NCBI GenBank assembly: GCA_029856365.1
Contig: JAHQWW010000003.1
Location: forward strand, 1-64,000
Reading direction: 5' to 3'
DNA: 64,000 bases
Origin: Candidatus Hodarchaeota archaeon
GTDB taxonomy: Archaea; Asgardarchaeota; Heimdallarchaeia; Hodarchaeales; Hodarchaeaceae
Position numbers and translations under genes: made by a program. This document shows, in pieces, positions 10,813-21,637 of the stretch. The first letter of the stretch is position 1, and each line of letters opens with the position of its first letter. Below the pieces are notes generated by a model, which was given only the letters and a program-made list of their open reading frames with translations, did no database searches and had not been told where the DNA came from.

Positions 10813-11568
10813 CTAAAAATTTTTCACGAAAGTTTGGAAAATACAGGGATCTTTTCTTGCTGCTCTTGCAACGGAAAAATATTGTGCCCCTGTGTCTAAA
10901 ATAGCTTGAGCGCTTTTTTTATCTACAACTGAATTATTTCCTATAACAGGGATATATATTTCATTTATATAGTGCTCTAATAACCCCAGATCTGTTCCTT
11001 TCTCTCCTGTTCTATAAGAATCAATATGTAAGAAGTCAAGCTGCCATTGATTAACTCGAGGGATTAATATGTCTGGATTGATAGCATTTCCACGTACTTT
11101 TAAAGAAATCTTAAAGTCATTGGAATGGAATACCTTGATAATATTCGTGAGGACATCAAAACGTTGTAAAAGACGTTGACCTCCTCCTATTTGTAAAATT
11201 TCCTTTTGTCGACAATGCGCATTAATCTCGATTATTGGTCTTTCGATAATGAGATCTGCAAACTGACGAATAAATTTTTTGGCATCTATCAAGTTATTGA
11301 TTCTCAAGTTGATTATGAGCTTAGTATAAGCTGAAATTGTGTGTGCTTCTCTTAATATTTCATTTGCTTCTTTCCCAACCTGAAGAATGAATTCTTTTCG
11401 TCCTCTTTGAGCAATTTTAACTGAAGCTGTGATCATTTCTCTTCCAATTGAATAACCTCCAATAGTGACCATCCCTGCTCCACCTTCTAACAAACAGTAT
11501 TGTGCAAAATCACCATTTGTTATACCAGCCATTGCAGCTAATATACTTGGATTTTCAAAGTTCCCCAT
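10813..11568 (-). CDS. Dihydrouridine synthase-like TIM-barrel protein within the F420 cluster
   Basis: LAAMAGITNGDFAQ...GAGMVTIGGYSIGREM; INAHCRQ; PVIGNNSVVDKKSA. Confidence 0.7.
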   Translation of the reverse strand: MGNFENPSILAAMAGITNGDFAQYCLLEGGAGMVTIGGYSIGREMITASVKIAQRGRKEFILQVGKEANEILREAHTISAYTKLIINLRINNLIDAKKFIRQFADLIIERPIIEINAHCRQKEILQIGGGQRLLQRFDVLTNIIKVFHSNDFKISLKVRGNAINPDILIPRVNQWQLDFLHIDSYRTGEKGTDLGLLEHYINEIYIPVIGNNSVVDKKSAQAILDTGAQYFSVARAARKDPCIFQTFVKNF

Positions 11569-12501
11569 TCATTTTCTATCCATTATTCGTTCAAAAAGTC
11601 GGATGGCATCAATCTTAGAGTGAATATAAATGTCTTCTAACAGTGGAGTGAGGCCCTTCCCTTCAATTTCTTTTAGGTATTGTTTATCGGTATTATGAAT
11701 CATTAAGGCATCTAGAACATCATGAAACAATTCCGCAATTACTACAGGGGAAATAGAATACCCCCATGCTTCTAAAAAAGCTGATGTTGGACCAGAGACT
11801 GGATTTGATCCGATTATCGGACTAATGGCAATTCGATATCCCGAAGCATTTCGCAATGCTTCGCGTAGAGGGTGAAGGGCTAAAATTGGGCCAAGAGAGG
11901 AAACAGGATTACTTGGACCTATTATAATGGTATTAGCTCGTTGAATAGCGTCTAGGACCTGAGGGGTCGTTCGTTTTAGATCTCCCTCAAAGAAAACATT
12001 TTTAACTTGCAATTTCCCCTTAAATTTAACCCAGAACTCCTGTAAATGCAACGTTTGTTCAGACGTACGAATTTTTGTTTGAATAGCTTGATCGGCCATT
12101 GGAAGTACACGAGATTGGATGTTCAACCGTTTTCTAATGATTTCTGTTACCCCTGTGAGACTTATCCCTTTGTTCAGTAGATATGATCTGAATAAGCATA
12201 ACCCCGCATCAAAATCACCAAGATTAAACCAGACCTCTTCTTTTAACTGTTCTTTGAGGAATTGAACTAAGTTAAAGGTATCGTTTTCTATTCCCCACCA
12301 TTTATCTGTATCTATGAGGTTTGTTAATGTTAATAATATACTGTCAATGTCTGGTGACACATGTAACCCATAAAAATTCCAATCATCTCCTGTGTTTCCT
12401 ATAATTGTAAAGTCTCGTGCATCAGCCACATCTACGGCTCCTTGTAACAATTTTGGTGTCCCTGTACCCCCTGATAAAAAAACAACTCTAGAAAAGCCCA
12501 A
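11569..12501 (-). CDS. cofD: 2-phospho-L-lactate transferase (CofD)
   Basis: VVFLSGGTGTPKLLQG, IGNTGDDWNFYGLHVSPDIDS, IIIGPSNPVSSLGPIL. Confidence 0.95.
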   Translation of the reverse strand: MGFSRVVFLSGGTGTPKLLQGAVDVADARDFTIIGNTGDDWNFYGLHVSPDIDSILLTLTNLIDTDKWWGIENDTFNLVQFLKEQLKEEVWFNLGDFDAGLCLFRSYLLNKGISLTGVTEIIRKRLNIQSRVLPMADQAIQTKIRTSEQTLHLQEFWVKFKGKLQVKNVFFEGDLKRTTPQVLDAIQRANTIIIGPSNPVSSLGPILALHPLREALRNASGYRIAISPIIGSNPVSGPTSAFLEAWGYSISPVVIAELFHDVLDALMIHNTDKQYLKEIEGKGLTPLLEDIYIHSKIDAIRLFERIMDRK

Positions 12502-12607
12502 TCTGTTATCTCCTTGACTGAAAATAATTAATTACTCTATTTTCTCTCCGTTTTCAATGTCATTATTTTAATAATGGGCCACAAATTATTGCTGCCAATG
12601 AATAACA

Positions 12608-13726
12608 ATGTCCACAAAAAACAATGAATGGGATCTTATCTTCATTGGAGAAAATGATAGCATCAATACACAGACAATATGGCATGCTGCCACCCTAGCA
12701 AGGAGTAGGGGGATTCAAGAACGCGACCTTGTTATTATTGATTGGCCAAAAGATCCAATTGTCTGTTGTGGACTCCATCAATCCCTAAATCAAGTTGTAG
12801 ACCTGAATTTCTGTAAATCAAACAATATCCCTGTTATTCGCAGAGTCTGTGGAGGAGGAGCAGTATTACTGGATTCTAACCAACTTTTTTATAATGTTAT
12901 AGCCCATATCGACTCAAAAATTATTCCCCGTCAGATTACCGCTTTATATTCGAAACTTCTCGAACCTGTTGTTAAAACATATCGTCATTTTAATATAGAA
13001 GCAGATTATAAACCAGTGAACGACATCTTGGTTAAAGGCCGCAAGATTTCAGGAAATGGAGCTGCTCTTCTTGAGAGTACTCAAGTTTTAGTGGGTAATT
13101 TTATTTTAGATTTTCCTCGTAAGGAAATGACCCGAATATTAAGAGTACCAAATGAAAAATTCCGTGATAAAGTCTATAAATCCTTAGAAGCTGGAATTAC
13201 TTCTTTCCAAGATGAACTTGGGTATATTCCAAATCGAGATGAGATAATTGATGTATATACACACCACTTTGAATCAATCCTGAAAGTTCATCTTATTCCT
13301 GCATCACTTGAACCTAAAACCCTAGAATTAATACAGCAGTTGAGATCTACTTATTTGACTGATGAGTGGAGATTTCAAGTAGCTCAACGAGGAAAAAGCT
13401 TGATTCACAAAGTTAAGATTCACGCTTCAAATTATATCGTGGAAGGCACGCATAAATCAACTGGTGGCTTAATACAGGTGATTTGTGAATTTCAGGGGGC
13501 AGTTCTAGTTGATATTCTGATAAGTGGTGATTTTTGGATTTACCCTGATCTTATTCTTCCCAAATTGGAACAACATCTACGTAACACCGATCTAAGCGAA
13601 GTAGATCTCGGATTGCATATAGAATCCTTTTTAAGCAGTAATAACTGCGAAAGTCCAGGAACTACCTCTGAAGATCTTGCACAATCAATACATAATGCTT
13701 ATCAGAACATTACCAGCAGTTCTTGA
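12608..13726 (+). CDS. lplA: Lipoate-protein ligase A (catalytic domain plus C-terminal accessory-like domain)
   Basis: RRVCGGGAVLLDSNQLFYNVI, DILVKGRKISGNGAALLES. Confidence 0.85.
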   Translation: MSTKNNEWDLIFIGENDSINTQTIWHAATLARSRGIQERDLVIIDWPKDPIVCCGLHQSLNQVVDLNFCKSNNIPVIRRVCGGGAVLLDSNQLFYNVIAHIDSKIIPRQITALYSKLLEPVVKTYRHFNIEADYKPVNDILVKGRKISGNGAALLESTQVLVGNFILDFPRKEMTRILRVPNEKFRDKVYKSLEAGITSFQDELGYIPNRDEIIDVYTHHFESILKVHLIPASLEPKTLELIQQLRSTYLTDEWRFQVAQRGKSLIHKVKIHASNYIVEGTHKSTGGLIQVICEFQGAVLVDILISGDFWIYPDLILPKLEQHLRNTDLSEVDLGLHIESFLSSNNCESPGTTSEDLAQSIHNAYQNITSSS

Positions 13727-13738
13727 CATTCAGGCACT

Positions 13739-14365
13739 TCAGATCTCGTCAAGGGTTTCTAAGCATTCGATAACCAAATTAATTGCTTTTCTCATTACAT
13801 CCAAACTCATTGAAGAGGATTGAGGGGAGTCAACTATTTGCTCTGGTAGGAGTGGAAAGTGAATAAACCCTGCTAAAACAGATTCAAGTTGGGAAGAGGT
13901 ATCTAAATAATTCAAAGTATGGTACATTAACTGGTTACATCCAAAGGTTCCAGCAGAATTCGATATGTAGCAGGGAATATCATTTTTCTTCAGATATTTT
14001 TCTATATATTTGATAGGTAAAGTACTAAAATACGCCACTGGTTCTCCTTCCACCAATATTTCTTCATTTGGTTTTGTACCGCAATTGTACGCGACTTTAG
14101 AAGCATCAGCTAGATTAATGGCTACTCTCTCAATGGAAATCGAAGGACGTGAAGCTTGACCAGTATTGATTATTATATCAGGGTTTGTTTTGTCAATTAG
14201 TCGAGTAATTGTTGGTTTGATTTCAGTAAATCTTAATGGAATTGTTTTTCCAATCACCTTAATATTTGTAAATGTCATGTCATCTAGTTCTTGCGCGATT
14301 ATATCAGAAGGATTGATTTTATACCCCCCAAAAGCTTCAAAACCAGTTAATAGTAATGATCTCAT
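13739..14365 (-). CDS. pcp: Pyroglutamyl-peptidase I
   Basis: LLTGFEAFGGYKINPS; catalytic-type SNSAGTFGCNQLMYHTL; FIHFPLLPEQ. Confidence 0.9.
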   Translation of the reverse strand: MRSLLLTGFEAFGGYKINPSDIIAQELDDMTFTNIKVIGKTIPLRFTEIKPTITRLIDKTNPDIIINTGQASRPSISIERVAINLADASKVAYNCGTKPNEEILVEGEPVAYFSTLPIKYIEKYLKKNDIPCYISNSAGTFGCNQLMYHTLNYLDTSSQLESVLAGFIHFPLLPEQIVDSPQSSSMSLDVMRKAINLVIECLETLDEI

Positions 14366-14481
14366 ATCTTATCCCACTATTCCTACAAATGATTTTAATT
14401 GTATAACAGAGAAAAAAATATAGTATATTTCTTGAATAATATTACCAACTACTAATACTTTCTAATTATAAAAGTGAAATA

Positions 14482-15111
14482 ATGATGCTATCCACTTCTG
14501 CAGATTGGGAATCCTATGCTAAAAGTACGTCATCTGTCATCATGCGAGCTCATTATTTCTTCACTGTCTGGCGAAATTATCTCTTTTTGTTACATGGCTT
14601 GAAAATACCTCAAGGAACCTTATTAGAGATAGGATCCTCTACAGGCCAGAATTCTCTTCGTCTCGCTAAGAAATATAAACTAAGGCCAACTTTAGTTGAC
14701 ACCTCACGACTTGCTTTAGCTATTGCAGATAAGCTTTTTAGACAATCCAAGATTTCTCTAAAATTGGTTCAGCAAGATGTATTGAACTTATCACTTAATT
14801 GTCAATTTGATGTTGTTCATTCCCATGGATTGTTAGAACACTTAAGAAGTCCAGCTCAACAAATCGCGTTTCATAATCATGCTAGATTCGTTCGCCCAGG
14901 AGGATGGTTAATCTGTTGGGTTCCCACTCCTGACATTCTGTACCGTCTAAATCGTTGGTATTTAGAACGGACAAAGCAATGGATATTTGGTTTTGAAAAA
15001 CCCCTCCTTCTCAAAGATTTTATATTACTTTTTCAACACGAGGATCTTCGCATAAGAAGAATTTGTCATCCTCCAGGATGGCTGGGTATTGCAGCTCAGA
15101 AATCTGTTTAA
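14482..15111 (+). CDS. Class I SAM-dependent methyltransferase
   Basis: LLEIGSSTGQNSLRLAKKY; HSHGLLEHL. Confidence 0.8.
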   Translation: MMLSTSADWESYAKSTSSVIMRAHYFFTVWRNYLFLLHGLKIPQGTLLEIGSSTGQNSLRLAKKYKLRPTLVDTSRLALAIADKLFRQSKISLKLVQQDVLNLSLNCQFDVVHSHGLLEHLRSPAQQIAFHNHARFVRPGGWLICWVPTPDILYRLNRWYLERTKQWIFGFEKPLLLKDFILLFQHEDLRIRRICHPPGWLGIAAQKSV

Positions 15112-15139
15112 AGAAATAACAGAAGTTCCATAAAAAGTC

Positions 15140-16123
15140 TTAGCTAGAGAAGATTGAAGGTTCCTCATCTGGATTAAAGAAAAAGATATTGCTTGGATCC
15201 AAGATTCGTGCCGTTTTACCAGTTTTTCCATGTATTGAATTAGGTAATCGGAGCAGCCGACGTAAATCGATAGACACCTTATGATCTATGCGTGGTACCC
15301 ATCGTCGTAAAATTTCATCGTATTTATTAATCTTTGCCACCCGAAGATTAAAATTCCTTAATAAATTTTCATCAATCTGACCTTCTTGATGATCTAATTG
15401 TTTTAGGATATTGGATGCAACAGAGGAGCTGAAACCCAGATCTATGAGGTCCTTTCGTCTAACATTTTTGAGAAAATACTTGAACACTGTGTGTTCAATA
15501 CGGTAGCGAAAATCGTACTTTAATTTCATGCGATCCTGGATTCGAGCTTTCTCTGCTTCTCCGTGAATAACTGATAGATAATCTATTATCGACATACGCT
15601 GTTCTTGATCTAATGAAAAGCCTAAATCATCAGTTACCCAACCATGTACACCCCGACGCCCAGAAAAAATCCAAGTAATATCTTTCATCCCAAAATCAAG
15701 CCGTAATGTTTCATCAATGATATGTACTGCCAGATTTACTAATTGCCAACAACGTTGACACACCTGATCTGCGCCTTGACAATCACAAACAAATTGGCGT
15801 ACAGCATCATACTCATTCAAGTCAATGTCAAAGACGAGTTCATGCCCAACCCACTCTAGGGTATGAATCGGGGTCTCTCGCGAAGGTGGTTCATTATACA
15901 CAGCTCCAACATAAGCATGATATGGGGTTCGATCCACCAGAAAATCAATCAATGTTTTAGGATTTTCAAATGAAATGTTACGAAAAAACTTCCCTCCTAG
16001 GGTAGCAAAACCAAATTCGCGGGTTGAAAAGTTAGAGAAGTTAATAATGGCTGCAAGTCCATCGATGTCAAAAGTTGCAGAATAATAATCTCGAAGGGCA
16101 GTTCGTTGTTGAGCTTGGTTCAC
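15140..16123 (-). CDS. priS: DNA primase small (catalytic) subunit PriS
   Basis: ELVFDIDLNEYD; WIFSGRRGVHGWVTD; VSIDLRRLLRLPNSIHGKTG. Confidence 0.95.
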   Translation of the reverse strand: MNQAQQRTALRDYYSATFDIDGLAAIINFSNFSTREFGFATLGGKFFRNISFENPKTLIDFLVDRTPYHAYVGAVYNEPPSRETPIHTLEWVGHELVFDIDLNEYDAVRQFVCDCQGADQVCQRCWQLVNLAVHIIDETLRLDFGMKDITWIFSGRRGVHGWVTDDLGFSLDQEQRMSIIDYLSVIHGEAEKARIQDRMKLKYDFRYRIEHTVFKYFLKNVRRKDLIDLGFSSSVASNILKQLDHQEGQIDENLLRNFNLRVAKINKYDEILRRWVPRIDHKVSIDLRRLLRLPNSIHGKTGKTARILDPSNIFFFNPDEEPSIFSS

Positions 16124-17451
16124 TGATTTTTTTCCGCCTCATTATTTATTGATGAATTACTCTCATCTTGTTCTATCATTAATCCTTCGAATTTACTTGC
16201 ATATCTTGCCCATTGCAATGGATGAACGATTTTTCGATACAAAATCCTTTTATAAATAAACGGAAAATATTCTTTGCAGGCAAGAGTGGGATCGCGACTA
16301 CTTCTAGAAACGATTTTTTCTAGTTGGCTTTTAGGTGGGGTAAGGGATTTTTTTTGTGTAAGATGGTTTTTACTAAGAAAATTTATTAATATTGCTGGAT
16401 CTAAGTGAACAAAAGGACAGAAGTAGCTTGTGGCTATGGTAGAACATTTGGGAACATCATAATCTTTTTTTCCACCTTCCAATCCATATAAATGACGTAT
16501 TTGGTAACCCGCTGTTCGTTGAAATTCCGCATAACTTACATTTAGATTATCTACCGACTTTTCGTACCAATAATGGAGTTGATCATCCACAGACATTCCA
16601 ATTTTCTTCAGAAAAAAACCTAATTGAAGTCGATGCGTATGAATCAAACGCCCCGTTTTCTCGAATTCAGAAAATAAATATATCATGCATGGAGGGAAGA
16701 TTTCAGGATGTGATTGTAAATCTTTGCCCTCAAATTCAGCAGAAGAAAATTGTGAGCGAACTTGGGTATGTTTTGCAAGATTTTGTTCGATTTCTTGGAC
16801 TACTTGGTCAATATCTTCATTGATTCCCAGTAAATCTTGAGCTTTTTCAATTTCTTCTTGAAGTCTATTCTCAAAAGCTTTTTTAAGGCTTCCACGGAAA
16901 GAAACTTCATTTGAGACAACCCAACCTTTACGAAGATAACCTCTACGATTTGAAACCATCCATGGTACCTGCGAGAAATGGACACAAATCAGGAAGTCAC
17001 TTGCAGCTCTTCCTCGGGTTGAATGAAATTGATGATATAACTCTGCTAAATTTTCGTTTCGTTTCTCATCCATTTTGTACTTAAACTCTTCATATTCCAT
17101 AACATTCTCTGAACCAAATAAATTCTTGAAAACTACTTGCTTTTGATCCAAAGATGTTCGATCAAAATATAACCGTTCAAATAGGTCTCCCTCTGATTCT
17201 ATAAGCCAAGCTTCTAAACGTCGATTTGTAGCAGCTACTAATCGAAGTAAATATGCCCCTAAACGATAATCATTGTAGATCTGGTTCAATGCATCATCAT
17301 ATATTGGGAAATGATCCCGTACAACCTGTGAAGGATTTTGAGGTAATTGTTCAAGAAGCTTGACACGAATCCATGCTAATTGTTTCCACTGATTAACATC
17401 AATATCAAGGTCAGGTGGAGATTGCAAAATGAACCAGTCGGGTAAGGACAT
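16120..17451 (-). CDS. priL: DNA primase large subunit PriL
   Basis: 4-bp overlap with priS; Cys positions consistent with the Fe-S domain (FPPCM, PKCSTIATSYFC, LACKEYF). Confidence 0.9.
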   Translation of the reverse strand: MSLPDWFILQSPPDLDIDVNQWKQLAWIRVKLLEQLPQNPSQVVRDHFPIYDDALNQIYNDYRLGAYLLRLVAATNRRLEAWLIESEGDLFERLYFDRTSLDQKQVVFKNLFGSENVMEYEEFKYKMDEKRNENLAELYHQFHSTRGRAASDFLICVHFSQVPWMVSNRRGYLRKGWVVSNEVSFRGSLKKAFENRLQEEIEKAQDLLGINEDIDQVVQEIEQNLAKHTQVRSQFSSAEFEGKDLQSHPEIFPPCMIYLFSEFEKTGRLIHTHRLQLGFFLKKIGMSVDDQLHYWYEKSVDNLNVSYAEFQRTAGYQIRHLYGLEGGKKDYDVPKCSTIATSYFCPFVHLDPAILINFLSKNHLTQKKSLTPPKSQLEKIVSRSSRDPTLACKEYFPFIYKRILYRKIVHPLQWARYASKFEGLMIEQDESNSSINNEAEKNQ

Positions 17452-17726
17452 AATTATCTCCTTCTTTCAATGAAATGAGATAATATCATTCACATCTACC
17501 GTTACTTAAGGGAATGGTTTGATACGAATCTCAAAATTCCTCTTCAAATAACTTTTTTATCTTCATCTTTAAGCTTCATTAATTTTAAAAGCTACAATGA
17601 AGTTGACATTTTTATTTTTCAGGGTTTTATATCAAACAATATTTCAGTTAGAATTCTTCCTAATAAACTAAATCCGACAATTATTAAACTCTGTTAATTC
17701 GCACTAATCCTACCCTGAATCTGAAA

Positions 17727-18338
17727 ATGGTGAGTTTTATTCCTAATATATATCTCCGCTACTGTATGAATAAAATGGATATAGTTGAACACCTTATTCC
17801 TAAAGGATCAGGCCGTGTGTTGGATGTTGGTTGTGGAGATATTGATGTCGCAGGCCACGTTTACTGTCATAATCGGTTAAAACGAAAATATAAGGATGTA
17901 ATAGGAATCGATATCAATCCTGGACGACGAAGAAATACGATCCGAGCTAGTGCATCGAATATTCCGTTTGCAAACCAATCAATTGAATATGTAGTGTCTT
18001 TTGACGTTATTGAACATATCAAGGATTATTCAGCGGTCATTAAGGACATGTTAAGAATAGCAAACCGAAGAGTCATCATTATTGTACCAACTACAAAAAA
18101 TCGCTTTATTCGGCCAATTTTGAATTTTCTTCGTCGAATGTTACGTGGGGTTGATAATTTTATATTTCAAGGTCATTATTATGAATTCTATCCATCTGAA
18201 GTATGTATATTCAAAGGATACAGATATTCTTGTAAAGTGATTACAATCAACTATCCAATCATTGGCGCTTCTATTTTTCACAGAAAAGGATTGATTTCTG
18301 CGGGTATCTACATTTTTGATAGACTGAAGAAAGAATGA
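17727..18338 (+). CDS. Class I SAM-dependent methyltransferase
   Basis: VLDVGCGDIDVAG; YVVSFDVIEHI. Confidence 0.8.
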   Translation: MVSFIPNIYLRYCMNKMDIVEHLIPKGSGRVLDVGCGDIDVAGHVYCHNRLKRKYKDVIGIDINPGRRRNTIRASASNIPFANQSIEYVVSFDVIEHIKDYSAVIKDMLRIANRRVIIIVPTTKNRFIRPILNFLRRMLRGVDNFIFQGHYYEFYPSEVCIFKGYRYSCKVITINYPIIGASIFHRKGLISAGIYIFDRLKKE

Positions 18339-18426
18339 TAATTGCTCTGGTTGAAGCAAGAGTAAGTTCTTCAATGAGACTGAATTAAATTATAGGTATT
18401 TTTCAAGTTACTATGATTCAAAAGCT

Positions 18427-19602
18427 CTAAACAGTAATATTTTCCAAATCCTTGGATGTAACTCGAGTTTTTCCTGCAATATAAACTAAAATTCCTGCAA
18501 TGATAATGAAATAGAATTTCATCAACTGAACCAATATTGCTCCAGCTGCAGATGTTTCTGTTCCCAAATTCAGTCCCATTTCTAAGAAGACTGTCAACGT
18601 GATCTCTTTCAATCCAGCCATTCCAGGAATACCAACAGGGATAGCATCTATTGTTCCTCCAAGAAAATTAATTGCTGCTACCTGATCGAGTAATATCTGA
18701 ATTCCAATGGCGTGGAGAATGAGATAAATAGCAACCCAGTGCGCAACTTGGGAAAGAAAGGCCAAGATAAGAGCAAGTAGTGACAATAACTTATTATGAG
18801 CTAAATATTTGAACTGAATACTAAAATCATCGATAATTTTTCCACTTGGCTCTATTGCATCTTTTGCAAATTTCCCAACAAGAGGAAAAGAGGATAATGC
18901 TTTTAAAACAAATATTACAATTTTCTTTGCAATAATAGGGCTTTTTGAAACAAGAATGAAAAATATTATCACTATTAGTGATAGTAAGGAGATAATTATA
19001 ACAAGTGTAACGGCCACGTCATTAGATAATGGTTGCCCAGTCCTATTTTCGATAATGTCACTAAAATACATTAACATTGCAACTGCTACAAAGATTGATA
19101 TGGGAATGAATGCTATCAATCCACAGAGCTTATGAGCTACTACACTAGATAGTATTTCCCCACTGGTTGCATTGCGCTCTTCTTTTTCATTGATAAACTC
19201 TTTAGTTCCCAATGCAATTCTCATCAGACTCTCAATAGCTCCAGCACTAGGAATCAGTAATCCGTAAGAAAATGACGCAAGTTGGATACGATAAACTGCT
19301 GGAGTAGAAGGTCGAATAGAAGAAATTCCTAAGAGAATTTTCCAAGCAAGAGTATCAAATAAAATAGCAATGAAGGTGAACAACGTCCCTGGAACTAAGA
19401 TAATGAGATCTGCACTGAACATAATTTCAAGCATTCTAAAAATACTTACGTTTCCTAAGTATAAATAGATTAATAAAACCAAAGCAGCGAAACTTAGTAA
19501 TAATAGAGTCTTTTTATCAAATGCTTTTCGTAGAGAGATCTCTGTCTCTTCTGTAACCAATTCTGATGAGGTTTCCACAAAATCGACCTCAGATGAGGTC
19601 AT
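18427..19602 (-). CDS. Lysylphosphatidylglycerol synthase-type (UPF0104-like) membrane protein
   Basis: Multi-TM; LIPSAGAIESLMRIALG; DAIPVGIPGMAGLKEITL. Confidence 0.7.
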   Translation of the reverse strand: MTSSEVDFVETSSELVTEETEISLRKAFDKKTLLLLSFAALVLLIYLYLGNVSIFRMLEIMFSADLIILVPGTLFTFIAILFDTLAWKILLGISSIRPSTPAVYRIQLASFSYGLLIPSAGAIESLMRIALGTKEFINEKEERNATSGEILSSVVAHKLCGLIAFIPISIFVAVAMLMYFSDIIENRTGQPLSNDVAVTLVIIISLLSLIVIIFFILVSKSPIIAKKIVIFVLKALSSFPLVGKFAKDAIEPSGKIIDDFSIQFKYLAHNKLLSLLALILAFLSQVAHWVAIYLILHAIGIQILLDQVAAINFLGGTIDAIPVGIPGMAGLKEITLTVFLEMGLNLGTETSAAGAILVQLMKFYFIIIAGILVYIAGKTRVTSKDLENITV

Positions 19603-19657
19603 GGGCCGAGACCTTCATATATTCTTTTGCTAAAAAACGATATGCGCCAACCATACC

Positions 19658-20839
19658 ATGAGATGGTTCGAAATGGATATCCCAGAACTGATCTTCGTCT
19701 ACTTGGGGCCCATTCTATACAATCTTATCTTCATTTCATTATGGATCCTCTGGTTTGTGTATCACCGTGAAGAAGAAAATCAGGGACTAAAACGTCTCTT
19801 CAGTAAATATCTTCATAATAGTAAATGGTTCTATCTTATCACAGGGTTATTAATCGTTGTGTTTCTTTATTTATTATTCTCATATGCGATAACTAACACT
19901 GATGTTGATGATGCCATAACCTCAGCTGTACACGCTTTTTTACAGGGAATTAATCCTTATCAGAAAGACGTTGTAGAACATTATGTTAATTCTGAAATGG
20001 TTCCTGGTCGTTATCATTATTTCCCTCCTGATCTTCTCACTTACAGCTTATTCTACATTTTGGTTGGTCATTTTTTTGTTTTCTTTTTTGACACTTATTG
20101 GTTTGTACCATTGCATTTTTTGCTGATAATCCCAAGCTATTGGATAATTACCCAGCTTGTTGAATGGCCTCATCACCGACTTTTCCCTTTTACTTTACTT
20201 TTAATTACTCCTTTTTTATTCACCAATTCAATGCTTATGTGGTTTTTTTTCCTTATAGGATATTATTACTATGAAAAAAAGGAAAGACACATCCTTGGTA
20301 TGGTATTCTATGTTCTTGCAGCCTCGGTTAAATACATGGTGGGTTTTATTATTCTCTTTTATTTCGTTCGAACTATAAAAGAACTTTATAAAGAGAGAGG
20401 CCCCTTTAACATTTGGAAATTAGTTGGATATAAGCTTACTCCTTATATTATCTCCAGTTTGGTCTTAATCTTGATTTGTTTGCCATTTGGGCTCATCGAC
20501 GTTATAAAATCAGTTTTTATATATCAAGGGGATCCCCAGTACAGAGAGGATGTTGCACAATCAGTGGGTCCATTACTGATTGAAATCCTTAAATCCCTGA
20601 ATTTGATATCTCTCTATCTCCCTATTGTAGGAGTCATTGTTATTCTAGCTCTTATTATTCTAATAAAACAACCTACTTATGATCAAATCATCCACTTTTC
20701 TTTTCTTGCTATGATTATCCTCCCATTCTATGCTACAGAGCTGTTTATCACTCTTCCTTTCTTCTTTTGGTTCAAAGAAGGGGGGGAATCAATGCCAGTG
20801 AGCATTAAAAATGATGTACTATCAAAACTGCAGCCCTAA
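19658..20839 (+). CDS. Multi-TM GT-C-like (DUF2029/GT87-type) putative glycosyltransferase
   Basis: Multi-TM, TNTDVDDAITSAVHAFLQGINPYQKD; RYHYFPPDLL. Confidence 0.55.
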   Translation: MRWFEMDIPELIFVYLGPILYNLIFISLWILWFVYHREEENQGLKRLFSKYLHNSKWFYLITGLLIVVFLYLLFSYAITNTDVDDAITSAVHAFLQGINPYQKDVVEHYVNSEMVPGRYHYFPPDLLTYSLFYILVGHFFVFFFDTYWFVPLHFLLIIPSYWIITQLVEWPHHRLFPFTLLLITPFLFTNSMLMWFFFLIGYYYYEKKERHILGMVFYVLAASVKYMVGFIILFYFVRTIKELYKERGPFNIWKLVGYKLTPYIISSLVLILICLPFGLIDVIKSVFIYQGDPQYREDVAQSVGPLLIEILKSLNLISLYLPIVGVIVILALIILIKQPTYDQIIHFSFLAMIILPFYATELFITLPFFFWFKEGGESMPVSIKNDVLSKLQP

Positions 20840-20864
20840 CCCCTAAAACCATTTCAACGGGATG

Positions 20865-21107
20865 CTAACGCTTTCTATCGGCAATTGTAGTAATCACAGA
20901 GATACTACGAACAGAAAAACGTTCATCAACATAAAGAATACGCACATGTTTCTCTTCTGAATCGTGGAGACCATGGATGTCAACAACTTGACACACTCCG
21001 GAGATTGAAGGTTTATAATCATTCTTATTCATCTTTAAAGGAATTGCCTTCTTGCAAATTGAGCAGGGTTCGCAATTGAGATCTACTAGATTAGTCTTAG
21101 ATGACAT
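20865..21107 (-). CDS. Small Cys-containing putative zinc-binding protein
   Basis: CEPCSICKK motif; function unknown. Confidence 0.5.
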   Translation of the reverse strand: MSSKTNLVDLNCEPCSICKKAIPLKMNKNDYKPSISGVCQVVDIHGLHDSEEKHVRILYVDERFSVRSISVITTIADRKR

Positions 21108-21284
21108 TATCCGTCTCGCCTGTGATGCTTTCTCGAAAGAACTCCAATCTTCATAGCTTCAAAAACCTTTGCTAATTCTTAATATTAACTTCATAAAATA
21201 CTGATTACATAAATTTAAATAGTGATGTTTTACCTAAAAAGCAAGAATACCTAACTATTCAACCAAGAAGCAGGGGTTCTATAA

Positions 21285-21617
21285 GTGGATGATGAGGAAC
21301 TTGTTGTAGACACTCCTTGGGGAAAGTTAATTACCTCAAAAGGATTAAAAATCCTCTTAACAGGATTTGAGAATGATTTGGAAAAAATAGGGAAGAATCT
21401 AGCTCGTATTGAAACACGCTTGGCTGAAATTGAAGGTACACATTCAAATAAAACTGTAAAGAGTCGAATTCAGGCAGTTGAAGGGTCACTTAAGTCACTT
21501 GAAGATGATATTCAAGAATTTCGTAAAAAACAAACTGCTTTTGCTGCTCACATAAAAAAGACTCTTCAAATATTCTACTCTAAACTGGATGAAATAGCGA
21601 TTGAAAAAAAAATATGA
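21285..21617 (+). CDS. Small coiled-coil protein
   Basis: Heptad-like LEKIGKNLARIETRLAEIE...VEGSLKSLEDDIQEF. Confidence 0.55.
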   Translation: MDDEELVVDTPWGKLITSKGLKILLTGFENDLEKIGKNLARIETRLAEIEGTHSNKTVKSRIQAVEGSLKSLEDDIQEFRKKQTAFAAHIKKTLQIFYSKLDEIAIEKKI

Positions 21618-21637
21618 AGATGATCTAGAGGGAGAAA

